From Ananas comosus (taxonomy: Eukaryota > Streptophyta > Magnoliopsida > Poales > Bromeliaceae), in the NCBI RefSeq assembly GCF_001540865.1, contig NC_033621.1, forward strand, positions 20,558,064-20,622,063: DNA of 64,000 nucleotides, written 5' to 3'. The position numbers were made by a program, and so were the translations under genes. Positions 55,601-64,000 of this stretch are shown in pieces. The notes under the pieces are model-generated. The model made no database searches. It was not told the origin of the DNA and saw nothing but the letters and a program-made list of their open reading frames with translations. The first letter of the stretch is position 1; each line of letters begins with the position of its first letter.

Positions 55601-57238
55601 TACTTCATCAGATTTCTGATAATGAGCCTCCAAAAGAGAAGGTAACTGCAGTAATAATCTCGCCAAAGTCGGAACAATCTCTCCGAACCAAACCCTCGCA
55701 TCCATTCTGGACATCAGCTGCAGTATTAGAAGAAACTCAAGTCACCATCGATTCTACTTTTGATGATAAATATCTAATATCCGTGTTAAACATATGAGTA
55801 TTCTGTAGTCCCAAAATTTATTGCCTTTTTTCTAACTCAAAATTCCCTCTCGTACGTTAAAGGTTGTGCGCTGCACTTGATTTTTATTAGTTTCTATTAT
55901 ATCTAGAAACTAATAAATGATCAACAAATTGTCATTTTGATTAATGACAGCCACTGATTTACTATCATCATTATGTCATACTGGACAGCATGTGGTGGCA
56001 CATACCATATCGTTGGTTATTACCATGGTACAGGGGTATCTAAGCTAACCCCTGCGCCACTACGCGCGAGTTCATTATACTCTCGTTTTTAGTTTTCTTC
56101 TACTAGATGAGCAAAAGATGCTTCCCAACACTCATTTTCCTAACTCTTCATTAAAAGAGAAAGAAAGTGCTATAATGTTACGCGATCAAAAGCTTAACAT
56201 CGCTTGTGATGGCTACATCCACAACAAAAATCATAATAGATGCAGAAATTTCATATAGAGATCAAGCACTTGTCTGGTTCAGTGAATAATCCATGGAACA
56301 AAGCTTAATCAGCCAAAAGTTCAAGAACTACCCTTCATTCAGCCCCATGATATGTTTGGGAAAATGCATATATATCCCTGCAAAGTCACGAAATTGAGGA
56401 TTCATTCATGCAAAGTTTCAATTCTCAAATATATCCCTCCAAAGTTCAAAGCTATTCATCCAATTGACTAATGTTAGTTGGCTGTTGACTTTTCATCTCC
56501 AAGATTGGTATGCCCCCGAAAAAGAAAGAGCAAATTTTAAGATTTTGACAAGGGTTCAGTATAAGATTATTGATCCATATCAAATGACACAAGAGAATAG
56601 AATGCTTGTTCATAGGCAGAATGGTCATTTTGACAGATATATTTGCAAATTTCAAACATTTAAATTTTCGAGTGACCAATCTGCAACTCCGTTCCAGCAA
56701 TTGTTCGCCCTACAAGCTACAAGCAGGGGTTCGAAGAAACCCTAATAGCCACAATGCGAAGCCAAAACAGAGAGTTGGGAAAGGGGTTTAAGGGACAAAT
56801 TTTCAAGGGATAAACCCGCAAATCCATTCCCACATATTTTTTTTCGCCCAACAAGCTTACAAGTAGCAATCTACAACTAGGGATCCGAGAAACCCTAACA
56901 ACCACAATCCGGGGCCGAAGAAGAGAGGTGACGGGGGAAGAAAGACAGAGGGTTTTGACCTCGTCGAAGAAGAGGGCGAATCCATCGGCGGCGGCGTGAG
57001 CAAGAGGGTGTTGGGAGAGGCCGATGGAGTCGCGGAGGTCGAGTATGGCGTCGAAGAGGACCTCGCCAGAGGCGACGCGGCTCACGTCGGGGCCGAGGGC
57101 TAGGGCTTTGAGGGACTCGAGCGCCCTCGGTGGCCAAAATAGGGCGAAGGAGGAGGAGGAGGACGAGGAGGAGGAGGAGGAGCGGAGAATGAGGGGGAGG
57201 TAGGGGAGGATCGACTCCACATCCTCCCACTTCGCCAT
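43125..57238 (-). CDS. PARG: Poly(ADP-ribose) glycohydrolase
   Basis: Minus-strand exons, in order: 57238-56960, 55717-55532, 55286-55183, 54460-54256, 53870-53766, 46803-46685, 46157-46014, 44519-44396, 43924-43718, 43580-43518 and 43289-43125, giving 566 residues. All introns are GT-AG and every junction keeps frame. The N-terminus ([19 protein letters not shown]), [23 protein letters not shown], and the catalytic signature GGG(283-285)-seven residues-QEE(293-295) followed by IRFMINPEL identify [17 protein letters not shown] lies at 467-479. The two Glu after Gln are the catalytic pair. PARG removes poly(ADP-ribose) chains after DNA damage and stress, in nucleus and cytoplasm. Oddities: a run of 11 or more Ser near residue 20, and a 6,962-bp intron 5 that falls between Q293 and E294. 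Length is close to Arabidopsis PARG1. Weakest exons are 3 and 8, found by translation and splice sites alone. Confidence 0.92.
44088..44117. repeat. (GT)n microsatellite in PARG intron 8
   Basis: An interrupted GT run with a GCGCGC centre, lying in the 471-bp intron between PARG exons 8 and 9. Confidence 0.9.
45291..45545. mobile_element. MITE with TTTGGTT ends in PARG intron 7
   Basis: The left end CATTTGGTTCGGGTATAAG and the inverted right end GCGTTTGGTTAGGGGATAGG pair, and 'gggataggtac' faces 'gcctatcccta'. The interior is diverged and non-coding. A target duplication could not be fixed. Confidence 0.5.
48158..48345. repeat. ~65-bp tandem repeats inside the left TIR
   Basis: Three units share 'ttaa.agagaaat.aaagagg', 'gagaatc.cacttcaaacc' and a CT run. 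The right TIR (52378-52495) has two such units, so the arms differ in copy number. Confidence 0.75.
49417..50668. mobile_element. hAT-type element inserted in the FAR1-type gene
   Basis: The 8-bp duplication AGTACAAC flanks it (49409-49416 and 50669-50676). The ends are CAAGGTTTCAAA and, inverted, CAAGGTTTAAAGTGCCG. The right end is clearly related to the element in SRP72 intron 2. GTGCCCC and GGGGCAC at 49437-49457 can pair as a hairpin. Most of the interior is an assembly gap. Confidence 0.85.
49471..50065. other. Assembly gap (595 N)
   Basis: Undetermined bases lie wholly inside the hAT-type element. Open frames that run through it are meaningless. Confidence 1.
52691..52800 (+). mobile_element. 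GTGGACCGCG-hairpin element, terminal fragment
   Basis: Directly after the (AT)n run come two neighbouring hairpins: GTGAGAGAGTCC with GGACTCTCTCAC, then GCGGTCCACGAGG with CCTCGTGGACCGC. Similar pairs are at 31580-31680 (minus) and 63905-63980. Only one end is visible here. Confidence 0.55.
53050..53250. repeat. GCCTCR-rich repeat in PARG intron 5
   Basis: 'gcctcac' and 'gaggc' words recur ('gaggcacgaggcgcac', 'gcgcctcactttcttgagg', 'cctcacggtgcgcctcgcgcc'), able to fold on themselves, and the segment ends in 'cttttaaagcac'. It resembles a hAT-type MITE piece, but no TIR or duplication was confirmed. Confidence 0.4.
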
Positions 57239-57782
57239 TGCTGTTTCTTCTCGAGAAAGGAGGGAGAAGACGAGAAGAAATTGTTGAATATATATCAAAA
57301 TGGTAAATTGCACTGTTGGTCCTCAAACTATGAGTCTGTTATACTTTGATCCTTAAATTTGCTAATCTTACAACTTGGTCCATCTAAATGCTATAATTAA
57401 CACACTAGTCCTATCAACTTCTTTCTTTTTTAAAAAAACTAAAAATAAAAAAAAAAGATTGCTTAATCCTTTAAATCGATTGGATTAAAGATTGTAAAGA
57501 TTACACCTTGTTTGAATTGTACACTTAGCATTTCTTTTAATTTCTTATAATTTCTGACTCAAATTTTTAAAATTAGAGTAAACAAGTCGCACAATCTAAT
57601 TTAATTAGCTAAATAATCTCAAAGCCTTGTAGTTTAACAGAACTTAAATTTGAATTTTATATTTGAATCTATGAACTAAATAGATAGGGTTTAGGTCGTG
57701 ATAAAAGGTCCTGGCATTCGCAATTTATATCTTCTCGGAAGGTCTAACAAAACTCAAAGATTTAATAAATAATATAGAGTCC
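57239..57782. other. PARG upstream region
   Basis: Sequence upstream of the PARG start, with a partial repeat at about 57300-57420 ('taaattgcac...ggtcc') resembling the MITE of STR4A intron 3. No TATA box could be assigned with confidence. Confidence 0.35.
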
Positions 57783-58003
57783 GGCTGGGATACTATCGAT
57801 AGCACCAAGCGTTTGGTGTTATCAAGTTTTTCGCAGTTAGATTTAATTCTTTGACTATTTTTATCCGTTAGATTATGTTATTAAACTAATAACTCACTCA
57901 ACCCAAGGGGGGCCCACATCATCTTAACTGTACATTTTTTTATCCAATGGCTGAAAACCTAATAGGACCAATAGCTTCGTGTTATTGATAGTATTACCAG
58001 CCT
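57783..58003. mobile_element. Small MITE with GGCTGG.ATACTATC ends
   Basis: The left end GGCTGGGATACTATCGATAG and the inverted right end GGCTGGTAATACTATCAATA pair over about 35 bp. The ATACTATC core recalls the TA-flanked elements at 14771 and 48027. The flanks are AT-rich but not a long TA run. Confidence 0.6.
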
Positions 58004-58020
58004 AGTTTAATAATAATATA

Positions 58021-58726
58021 TCTATACAAACTATAAATTGACAGTTTTGTATGGCATACGTGTCAAATTCTCCTCCTTCCTGAAAATGTAATTCTCCCAT
58101 CTCTTGGAAACGTACATTCTCAAATCTTCCCTCCTTGAGAATATGCCAAATCTTCCCTCCTTGGGAATCTACCAATTTTTTTTTGAAAATCTACCAAATC
58201 CTCCCTTCTTGGGAATCTACCAAAATTTTTAAAATCTTTCCCCTCTTGGAAAAGTACCAAATTTTCCCCCTCCTCCTTGAGAAAGTAATATAAAAATCTG
58301 CTTAGGGATTTTGCAGGGGAGGAGGGAAAGAGGGGAGAGGCGGCTACGCTTTTCGGTGAGGACTGTAACTCCTCATGGGGCGGTGATGGAGGAGGAGGAA
58401 AAGATAAAGATGATAGCCTCTGCGGTGCTGAAGAGATGGGTCGTGTAGGGTCTCAGACAACCTATGATATCTGCTTCTTCTCATGCTTAGTCTTCTGCGT
58501 CTTTTTTTTTCCTGATTATCTTATTAGATTTGCTAAAAAAAGTGTTTATAATGTATTTTTCGCTAAAAAAATATTTTTTAAGAGAAAAAGAAGTTATTCT
58601 ATTTGTTGTGACTTAATTTTGAGTAAATCTCTAATATATAAATAATTTTTTTATTATTTATTAATTATTACTCTATATTTACTGTAGATTTTTTTTTTTC
58701 GCAGCGAAGCGTGGGTCTTTAACTAG
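58021..58726 (+). mobile_element. Non-autonomous Helitron (706 bp)
   Basis: It starts TCTATACAAACTATAAATT after an A and ends CGCAGCGAAGCGTGGG (hairpin) then TCTTTAACTAG before a T: the standard Helitron termini and AT target. The 3' hairpin differs from the 8171 family, so this is a separate family. Its interior has a tandem repeat (58065-58290) and a GC-richer patch (58310-58450), possibly captured host sequence, not recognised. Confidence 0.75.
58065..58290. repeat. Tandem 'cctccttgggaatctaccaaat' repeats
   Basis: Five or more imperfect units of about 30-37 bp, containing CTTCCCTCCTTGGGAAT and CTACCAAAT words, lie inside the 706-bp Helitron. Internal minisatellites are common in non-autonomous Helitrons. 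Confidence 0.7.
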
Positions 58727-58952
58727 TATATATAATGGAAGAGAAACTATGTATATATAGAGGGAGTTTTCATCTAATACAAGATAACAACAAAGTGCTA
58801 TATTTTACCACATAGCATTTTGCACAAAAAAAACAAAAAAGCACAATTTTTAATATTTTTTAGTATATTTAATTTTATTTTCTAAAAAACTGAAAAACAA
58901 GTCACTCACCAAAAACGTTGTTATTTAAACTACAGAACAGCAAAGTGCAAAT

Positions 58953-59378
58953 TAGGGATGTCAACATGTAGGATTCGGGACGGATTTTCCAAACCCGACT
59001 CCAAACGCGAATTCTGAACCCGACAGATTTTAAAAATCCATATCCAAACCTGAATCCCACCAAAAATCCGAACCCAAAATCCGACCCGAAACAATTATTT
59101 TTCTGTTCAATATTTCAAAATATATTATATTAAATCTAAATTTTTAAAATAGAAATTTAAATATAACATCAAATTTTTATATACATATTATATATAATGT
59201 AAAATAAATTCGGGTTCGGGTTGGGTATAGTCAAAATATATATCCGTATCCATATCCGTCAAGTTTTTATTTTTGATATCCATATCCGAAATCATATCCA
59301 TATAGCATCAGATAAATTGTTCCGTTCAGGTTCAGATTCGGATAAAATTTCGGGTATCCGTATTCATTGACATCCCTA
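58953..59378. mobile_element. hAT-type MITE (TAGGGATGTCAA ends)
   Basis: It is flanked by the perfect 8-bp duplication GTGCAAAT (58945-58952 and 59379-59386), with TIRs TAGGGATGTCAA and TTGACATCCCTA. The interior has 'tccgaacccaaaatccgacccg' and 'cgggttcgggttgggt' words facing each other. The right part is present a second time at 61571-61757, within the duplicated block. Confidence 0.85.
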
Positions 59379-60230
59379 GTGCAAATGCAGTAACGCGGTA
59401 ATAGAGTTTTTTTCTGCAATTTTTCTAGAATGCATGACAAGTAGGTGAATTAATTGTGTGAAGTCGACTTAGGTAGAAGATGGTGGGCTTGAATTATCGG
59501 ACCATCCTCGACAATCTAATGACATATAACCGAAACCTGCGACCCGACCAAGCCAAATCGGGTCCGGTCAAAAAAGGCAGGTCCCTATTTTTTTTCTTTT
59601 CTTTTCTTTTCTTGAGAGATAGATAGCACGCTTTCCATTTCATTTATTTTATTTAGAAATAAACTTACTTGAAAATATGAATCAACTAGAATTCGAACTT
59701 AGTGTTAGTTTATAAGCGTGTTTATTTGTTTAATTTTATTTGTTTTGTTGAAAAGTTATGTATCTTATGAAACGGTGTGTCCTTTTTGTAAGGTTGTGTC
59801 TTTTGGTTTAGGGTCATGTCTTTTAGTGAAGGGTTGTTTTTTTTTGTGAAGAGTTGCGTCGTTTCATACTCTATAAATAGAGAGCATGTAATTTGTTGTA
59901 TAGTGTTGTGAACATAGTTAGTTAATTCGGATTCGGCAAAAATTCGGTACGGGTATAATTCGGATAAAATTCTTCTTTTAATTTTTAAATTCGTTGAAAA
60001 ATACGGCTAAAAAACGGATTCGGTAATTATTCGGATACATGATTTATACGGATATTATACGTTCACCAATTAAAAATTCGGGATAAAAATTCGGCTATAT
60101 AATAAATATATAATAATTAATATACAATATATATTATTATTATTATAATTTTTATATATAGATTAAATATATTCAAAATTATAATAAACATATATTAATA
60201 ATATATAAGATTTATATATTTAAAAATATT
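59049..60230 (+). repeat. Duplicated block, copy A
   Basis: From 'gaatcccaccaaaaatccg' onward it matches copy B at 60727-62590 in the same orientation, with occasional substitutions and small indels. It includes most of the hAT-type MITE, a piece with a TATA-like box (CTCTATAAATAGAG, about 59870) resembling a copia-type LTR promoter, and a 'cggattcggcaaaaattcggtacgggt' segment. No gene. Confidence 0.75.
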
Positions 60231-60726
60231 AATAAACTCAGATCTGTGCAGATCTGAAGACTAATTTATTCCAATTAATCTTAGATAATTAACTCTTCCA
60301 TCCTAATTAACTCTCCCAATTAACTCTCCCAATTGACTTCTCTGGTTAATTGTCAATTAACCCTCGTACAGCACCCCTCCTCGTCCCTTTCCTCCGGCAC
60401 CAGCAGCACCCTCCTCGACCACCGTTGCCACTCCAAACCCCGAGGGTGGCGTCCCATGAGGCAACATTGGTGATCGGGGCTGCTGTTCCCGATAGAGGCA
60501 TAGACGAAGAACGGGTTTCTAAGCAACGGAGAAGGCATCCACGACGATAATGTCGAGGTGGAAGGCACGATGATGCTACCGGCGGTGAGGGAGACGATGT
60601 CGACCCACCGACCACAACGATGTCGAATGTGACGAGGATGTCGGAGTTGAAGCACCCTCGGCCCCATCCCGGAGGCAAGGGGTAGTTGGGGAAGAGAGGG
60701 AGGTGGTAGTGGTGGGCGGCGGCAAN
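60231..60726. other. Short spacer between duplicated copies, ending at an undetermined base
   Basis: AT-rich, then GC-rich from 60360 to 60725. Frames are open on both strands in the GC-rich part by composition; no family was recognised. The single N at 60726 sits at the junction with copy B. Confidence 0.5.
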
Positions 60727-62590
60727 CGAATCCCACCAAAAATCCGAACCCAAAATCCGACCCGAAACAATTATTTTTCTGTTCAATATTTCAAAATATA
60801 TTATATTAAATCTAAATTTTTAAAATACAAATTTAAATATAATATCAAATTTTTATATACATATTATATAGGGCGCGTTTGGTTCGCGCTATCTTTTAAA
60901 GATTTCTAGTAATCTAATGAGAATAAAAAAATATGACGGTGTTTGGCTAAACGCACTAAGTAATCTAGTCAGTAATATTGGATTCACTTGGGAATATGAT
61001 TCACCCCAAAGTACTAATCTCATTCCCTTGAGGGATGATGGGTATCCTCATATTAATGAATTTGGGTAATCATAATAGATCTAATATCTTTCTTTCTTCC
61101 TACCCGCCTGCTAATTGATATTATTTTTCTTTACACTCTAACCTTATATCTCTCTCTAAACTTATTTTTCTCTCTAAAATTCAACTTTTTTTTCTCTCTC
61201 TAAACTAAGCTTTCTCTCTCTCTCTCTCTCTCTCTTTCTAAAATTTCAACTCTCTCACTTCCTCTAATTTCGACTATATTTTTCTTTCTATTTTTTTAAT
61301 TATGCTCTCTCTCTCTCTAACTTATACTCTAGCTCTCTCCCTTTTTTCTAAAAAGATGTTGAAACTTTTGGTAACATTATCTAAAATTAATTAAATAAAT
61401 TAATTAATTAATTGTATATTTTTTGCAATATTAAATAATATGGCTAATTCATATTACTGTGCGAACCAAACACAGAAATTCCACATTCTTAGTAATAGGA
61501 TGAATAGGAATAAGATTCTCGAATATCTTTTATTTCTAGTAATTTTTCATAATGCGAACCAAACGCACCCATAATGTAAAATAAATTCGGGTTCGGGTTG
61601 GGTATAGTCAAAATATATATCCGTATTCATATCCGTCAAGTTTTTATTTTTGATATCCATATCCGAAATCATATCCATATAGCATCAGATAAATTGTTCC
61701 GTTCAGGTTCAGATTCAGATAAAATTTCGAGTATCCGTATTCATTGACATCCCTAGTGCAAATGCAGTAACACGGTAATAGAGTTTTTTTCTGCAATTTT
61801 TCTAGAATGCATGACAAGTAGGTGAATTAATTGTGTGAAGTCGACTTAGGTAGAAGATGGTGGGCTTGAATTATCGGACCATCCTCGACAATCTAATGAC
61901 ATATAATCGAAACCTGCGACCCGACTGAGCCAAATCGGGTCCGGTCAAAAAAAGGAGGTCCCTATTTTTTTCCTTTTCTTTTCTTTTCTTGAGAGATAGA
62001 TAGCACGCTTCTTGTTTCGTTTATTTTATTTAGAAATAAATTTATCTGAAAATATGAATCAACTAGAATTCGAACTTAGTGTTAGTTTATAAGCATGTTT
62101 ATTTGTTTAATTTTATATATTTTGTTGAAAAGTTGTGTCCTTTTTGTAAGATGTGTCTTTTGGTTTAGGGTCATGTCTTTTAGTGAAGGGTTGTCTTTTT
62201 TTTGTGAAGAGTTGCGTTGTTTCATACTCTATAAATAGAGAGCATGTAATTTGTTGTGTAGAGTTGTGAACATAGTTAGTTAATTCGGATTCGGCAAAAA
62301 TTCGGTACGGGTATAATTCGCGATAAATTCTTCTTTTATTTTCAAATTCGCTTGAAAATACGGCGCTAAAAAACGGATTGGAATTATTCGGATACATGAT
62401 TTATACGGATAATACGCTCAACATATTAAAATTCGACCGTATAAATTTGGCTTAATTAATAAAATATATAATAATTAACTATTACTTATATTTCATTATT
62501 ATAATTTTTATATATAGATTAAATATATTCATATTATAATAAAATATATTAATAATATATAAGCATTTTATATTAAAAATAATATAATTA
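60727..62590 (+). repeat. Duplicated block, copy B (with MITE insertion)
   Basis: It is colinear with copy A but interrupted by a 700-bp MITE (60871-61570) and lacking about 20 bp near 62130 ('atgtatcttatgaaacggtg' in A). It begins abruptly next to the N at 60726, in the middle of the hAT-type MITE. The TATA-like box is kept (about 62228). Confidence 0.75.
60871..61570. mobile_element. MITE with GCGTTTGGTTCGC ends, empty in copy A
   Basis: TIRs are GGGCGCGTTTGGTTCGC and, inverted, GGGTGCGTTTGGTTCGC. ATA flanks both sides (60868-60870 and 61571-61573). Copy A continues through this point without the element, a natural empty site. Pyrimidine-rich interior, no gene. It resembles the 1577-1986 element in end sequence and 3-bp A/T duplication. 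Confidence 0.85.
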
Positions 62591-62734
62591 TGAATTACAA
62601 TTTATAAATAAAATATTATCATAAATTTGTGTTATATAAAATAAAATATATATATAATAAATGAATATATATTTTATAAATAAAATATATATATATAATA
62701 TATATATATATAATATATAATATATATTTAAAAT

Positions 62735-62972
62735 TGAGCTCATATGTTTTTAAAAGTACCAATCATTCGGTGCTTGTGTAAGTTTTTTAGTCCTTGGATT
62801 AAGGATGTGTGGTTAAGATTGAAATGCGGCCACTAGGGATTGACGTGGTGGTTAAGTTGAAATGAGTATAATCTAACGGGTGCAATGATCAAAAGGCGTA
62901 GATCTACGCCGTAAAAATATTTACAACCCAAATACTGGGTTCTTTACCAAACACCATTAGCCGCGACTCTCA
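62735..62972. mobile_element. TA-bounded segment, possible MITE
   Basis: A non-AT-rich segment (AAATTGAGCTCATATG ... GCCGCGACTCTC) lies between two (TA)n runs. The ends do not form a clear inverted repeat, so membership of the TA-flanked group rests on position alone. Confidence 0.35.
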
Positions 62973-62989
62973 TATATATATATATATAT

Positions 62990-63261
62990 GATGGAGACAT
63001 GGCTACATGTGCTATTAAGGAAGCCACAGCCCAGCCCTGTGCTCCTAACTTTCTAGCCACCCTCAAGTTTGATGGGTGATTTAGAAAAAAGATCGAGAGA
63101 TATTGAAGAGAATTTCAAGGAGAAGAGAAATTGAGACCACTCAATTTTTCCTACTAATTTCTTTTCCCTTTTCTTCTAACCACCCATCAAACTTATGGTG
63201 TGCGGTAGAAAGTAAGAGCACAAGGATGCTGGGCTACCTAATAGCACAGTAGCCCTGTTGC

Positions 63262-63262
<1 letters not shown>
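62990..63262. mobile_element. TA-flanked MITE with GGCTAC.TGTGCTATTA ends
   Basis: The left end GGCTACATGTGCTATTAAGG and the inverted right end GGCTACTGTGCTATTAGG pair, with 'agccacagcccagcc' and 'gctgggctac' further in. 'catcaaacttatgg' and 'caagtttgatggg' also face each other, so much of the element is an inverted repeat. (TA)n lies on both sides. Confidence 0.65.
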
Positions 63263-63303
<41 letters not shown>

Positions 63304-63325
63304 ATATATATAATACTATATATAT

Positions 63326-63892
63326 AGCAGTGAGGTCTACATATGCTATCGGAAGGCCGGAGCCGTTTTGTGCCTCTAGCTTGTTTATCGATTATGTTGC
63401 GACTTCATTTCGCTATGGCTCGTTAATATCTAGAGTATTTGGAGTACCTAGAAAATAAAATCTTTAACTTATTTTTCGATATCATTTGACCTAGTGATCG
63501 AATGACTCTAAATAACAAAAATTCAATGGCCAATAGTGAGTCGTTGCAAGATTTAACGGGCTGTAGAATATCCAAATCACGTGAATTTTGATAGAAAATT
63601 CTTTATACTATATAAAACAAGCATTAATATCTTTGTTTAAAATTTTAATGTACCATATTATTACATTTTGTTAAGATTTTTATTTTCATGTCGCAGTTGA
63701 TTTGAGCCCCTTCGTTCACTTGCAAATGATACTCGTCACAATCATGAACATTATTTTCTTATGATACTTCAAAATACTTCTTAGATCAAAGTTTAACGCG
63801 AGCGGATCGACGATTCGCAAAGTCGCAACATAGAAAACGAGCTTGGAAGCACGGAAGCGCCTCCATACTTCCGATAGCATAGTAGCCTACTC
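63326..63892. mobile_element. TA-flanked MITE with CTAC.TATGCTATCGGAAG ends
   Basis: The left end GTCTACATATGCTATCGGAAG and the inverted right end GGCTACTATGCTATCGGAAG match at most positions. (TA)n flanks both ends (63265-63325 and 63893-63907). No gene. Confidence 0.65.
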
Positions 63893-63904
63893 TATATATA
63901 TATA

Positions 63905-64000
63905 TATGAGAGGGAGGTCCACTGTGGACCTCCCCCTCATGTGGTCCACGAGGCAGAAATGGCCTCGTGGACCGCACGCCATCCATGCCTCCCAAGTCCC
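63905..64000 (+). mobile_element. GTGGACCGC-hairpin element, left end at window edge
   Basis: Right after (TA)n, GGAGGTCCAC T GTGGACCTCC forms one hairpin and GTGGTCCACGAGG with CCTCGTGGACCGC forms another, the layout seen at 52691-52800. It continues beyond the window. Confidence 0.6.

Noticed and set aside
1..64000. CRISPR arrays, bacterial operons, tRNA or rRNA genes
   Set aside because: No spaced identical repeats, and no tRNA cloverleaf or rRNA segments were recognised; the tRNA-like TGGTATCAGAG at 26412-26422 is a retrotransposon primer-binding site.

Overview
The window is nuclear DNA from a flowering plant. It shows spliced genes with GT-AG introns, CT-rich 5' leaders, chloroplast and signal-recognition-particle genes, and abundant plant-type transposons. 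Protein style and the retrotransposon LTRs suggest a monocot. A bromeliad such as pineapple is possible, but that is only an impression. Only four host genes are supportable, one of them a single exon; the rest is layered mobile DNA and AT-rich sequence.

Layout. 1-1417: first exon (minus strand) of a KIX-domain/MED15-like gene whose remainder lies outside the window. 1.5-10.3 kb: MITEs, a 2.46-kb solo LTR, and a Helitron inserted in a MITE. 10.5-14.1 kb: STR4A, a plastid rhodanese-like gene (+), 4 exons. 14.4-30.2 kb: a transposon block with a MITE, a TA-flanked element, an inverted pair of Helitron pieces, and a complete 10.7-kb Ty3/gypsy element (minus; both LTRs, TSD, PBS, PPT, intact gag, broken pol) inserted in Helitron-type sequence. 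30.2-35.1 kb: low-complexity sequence with no convincing gene. 35.2-41.7 kb: SRP72 (+), 6 exons, with a 344-bp hAT-type element in intron 2. 43.1-57.2 kb: PARG (minus), 11 exons, convergent with SRP72. Its 7-kb intron 5 splits the catalytic signature and holds a nested stack: an outer TTTGGTT-ended element, a Mutator-like element with a broken FAR1-type transposase, and inside that a hAT element containing a 595-base assembly gap. 57.8-64 kb: small TIR elements, a 706-bp Helitron, a duplicated 1.2-kb block (one copy carrying a MITE), and a chain of TA-repeat-bounded elements at the right edge.

How it fits together. The host genes are functionally unrelated: a thylakoid scaffold-like protein, an ER-targeting subunit and an ADP-ribose hydrolase. 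The striking content is the mobile DNA. Several insertions are documented by target duplications or by an unoccupied copy of the same target elsewhere in the window. A loose set of elements delimited by (TA)n repeats shares similar TIR motifs, and one member still carries FAR1/MULE-type transposase sequence. Exon joins were made by eye from splice sites, reading frame and remembered family sequences; no alignment was run.
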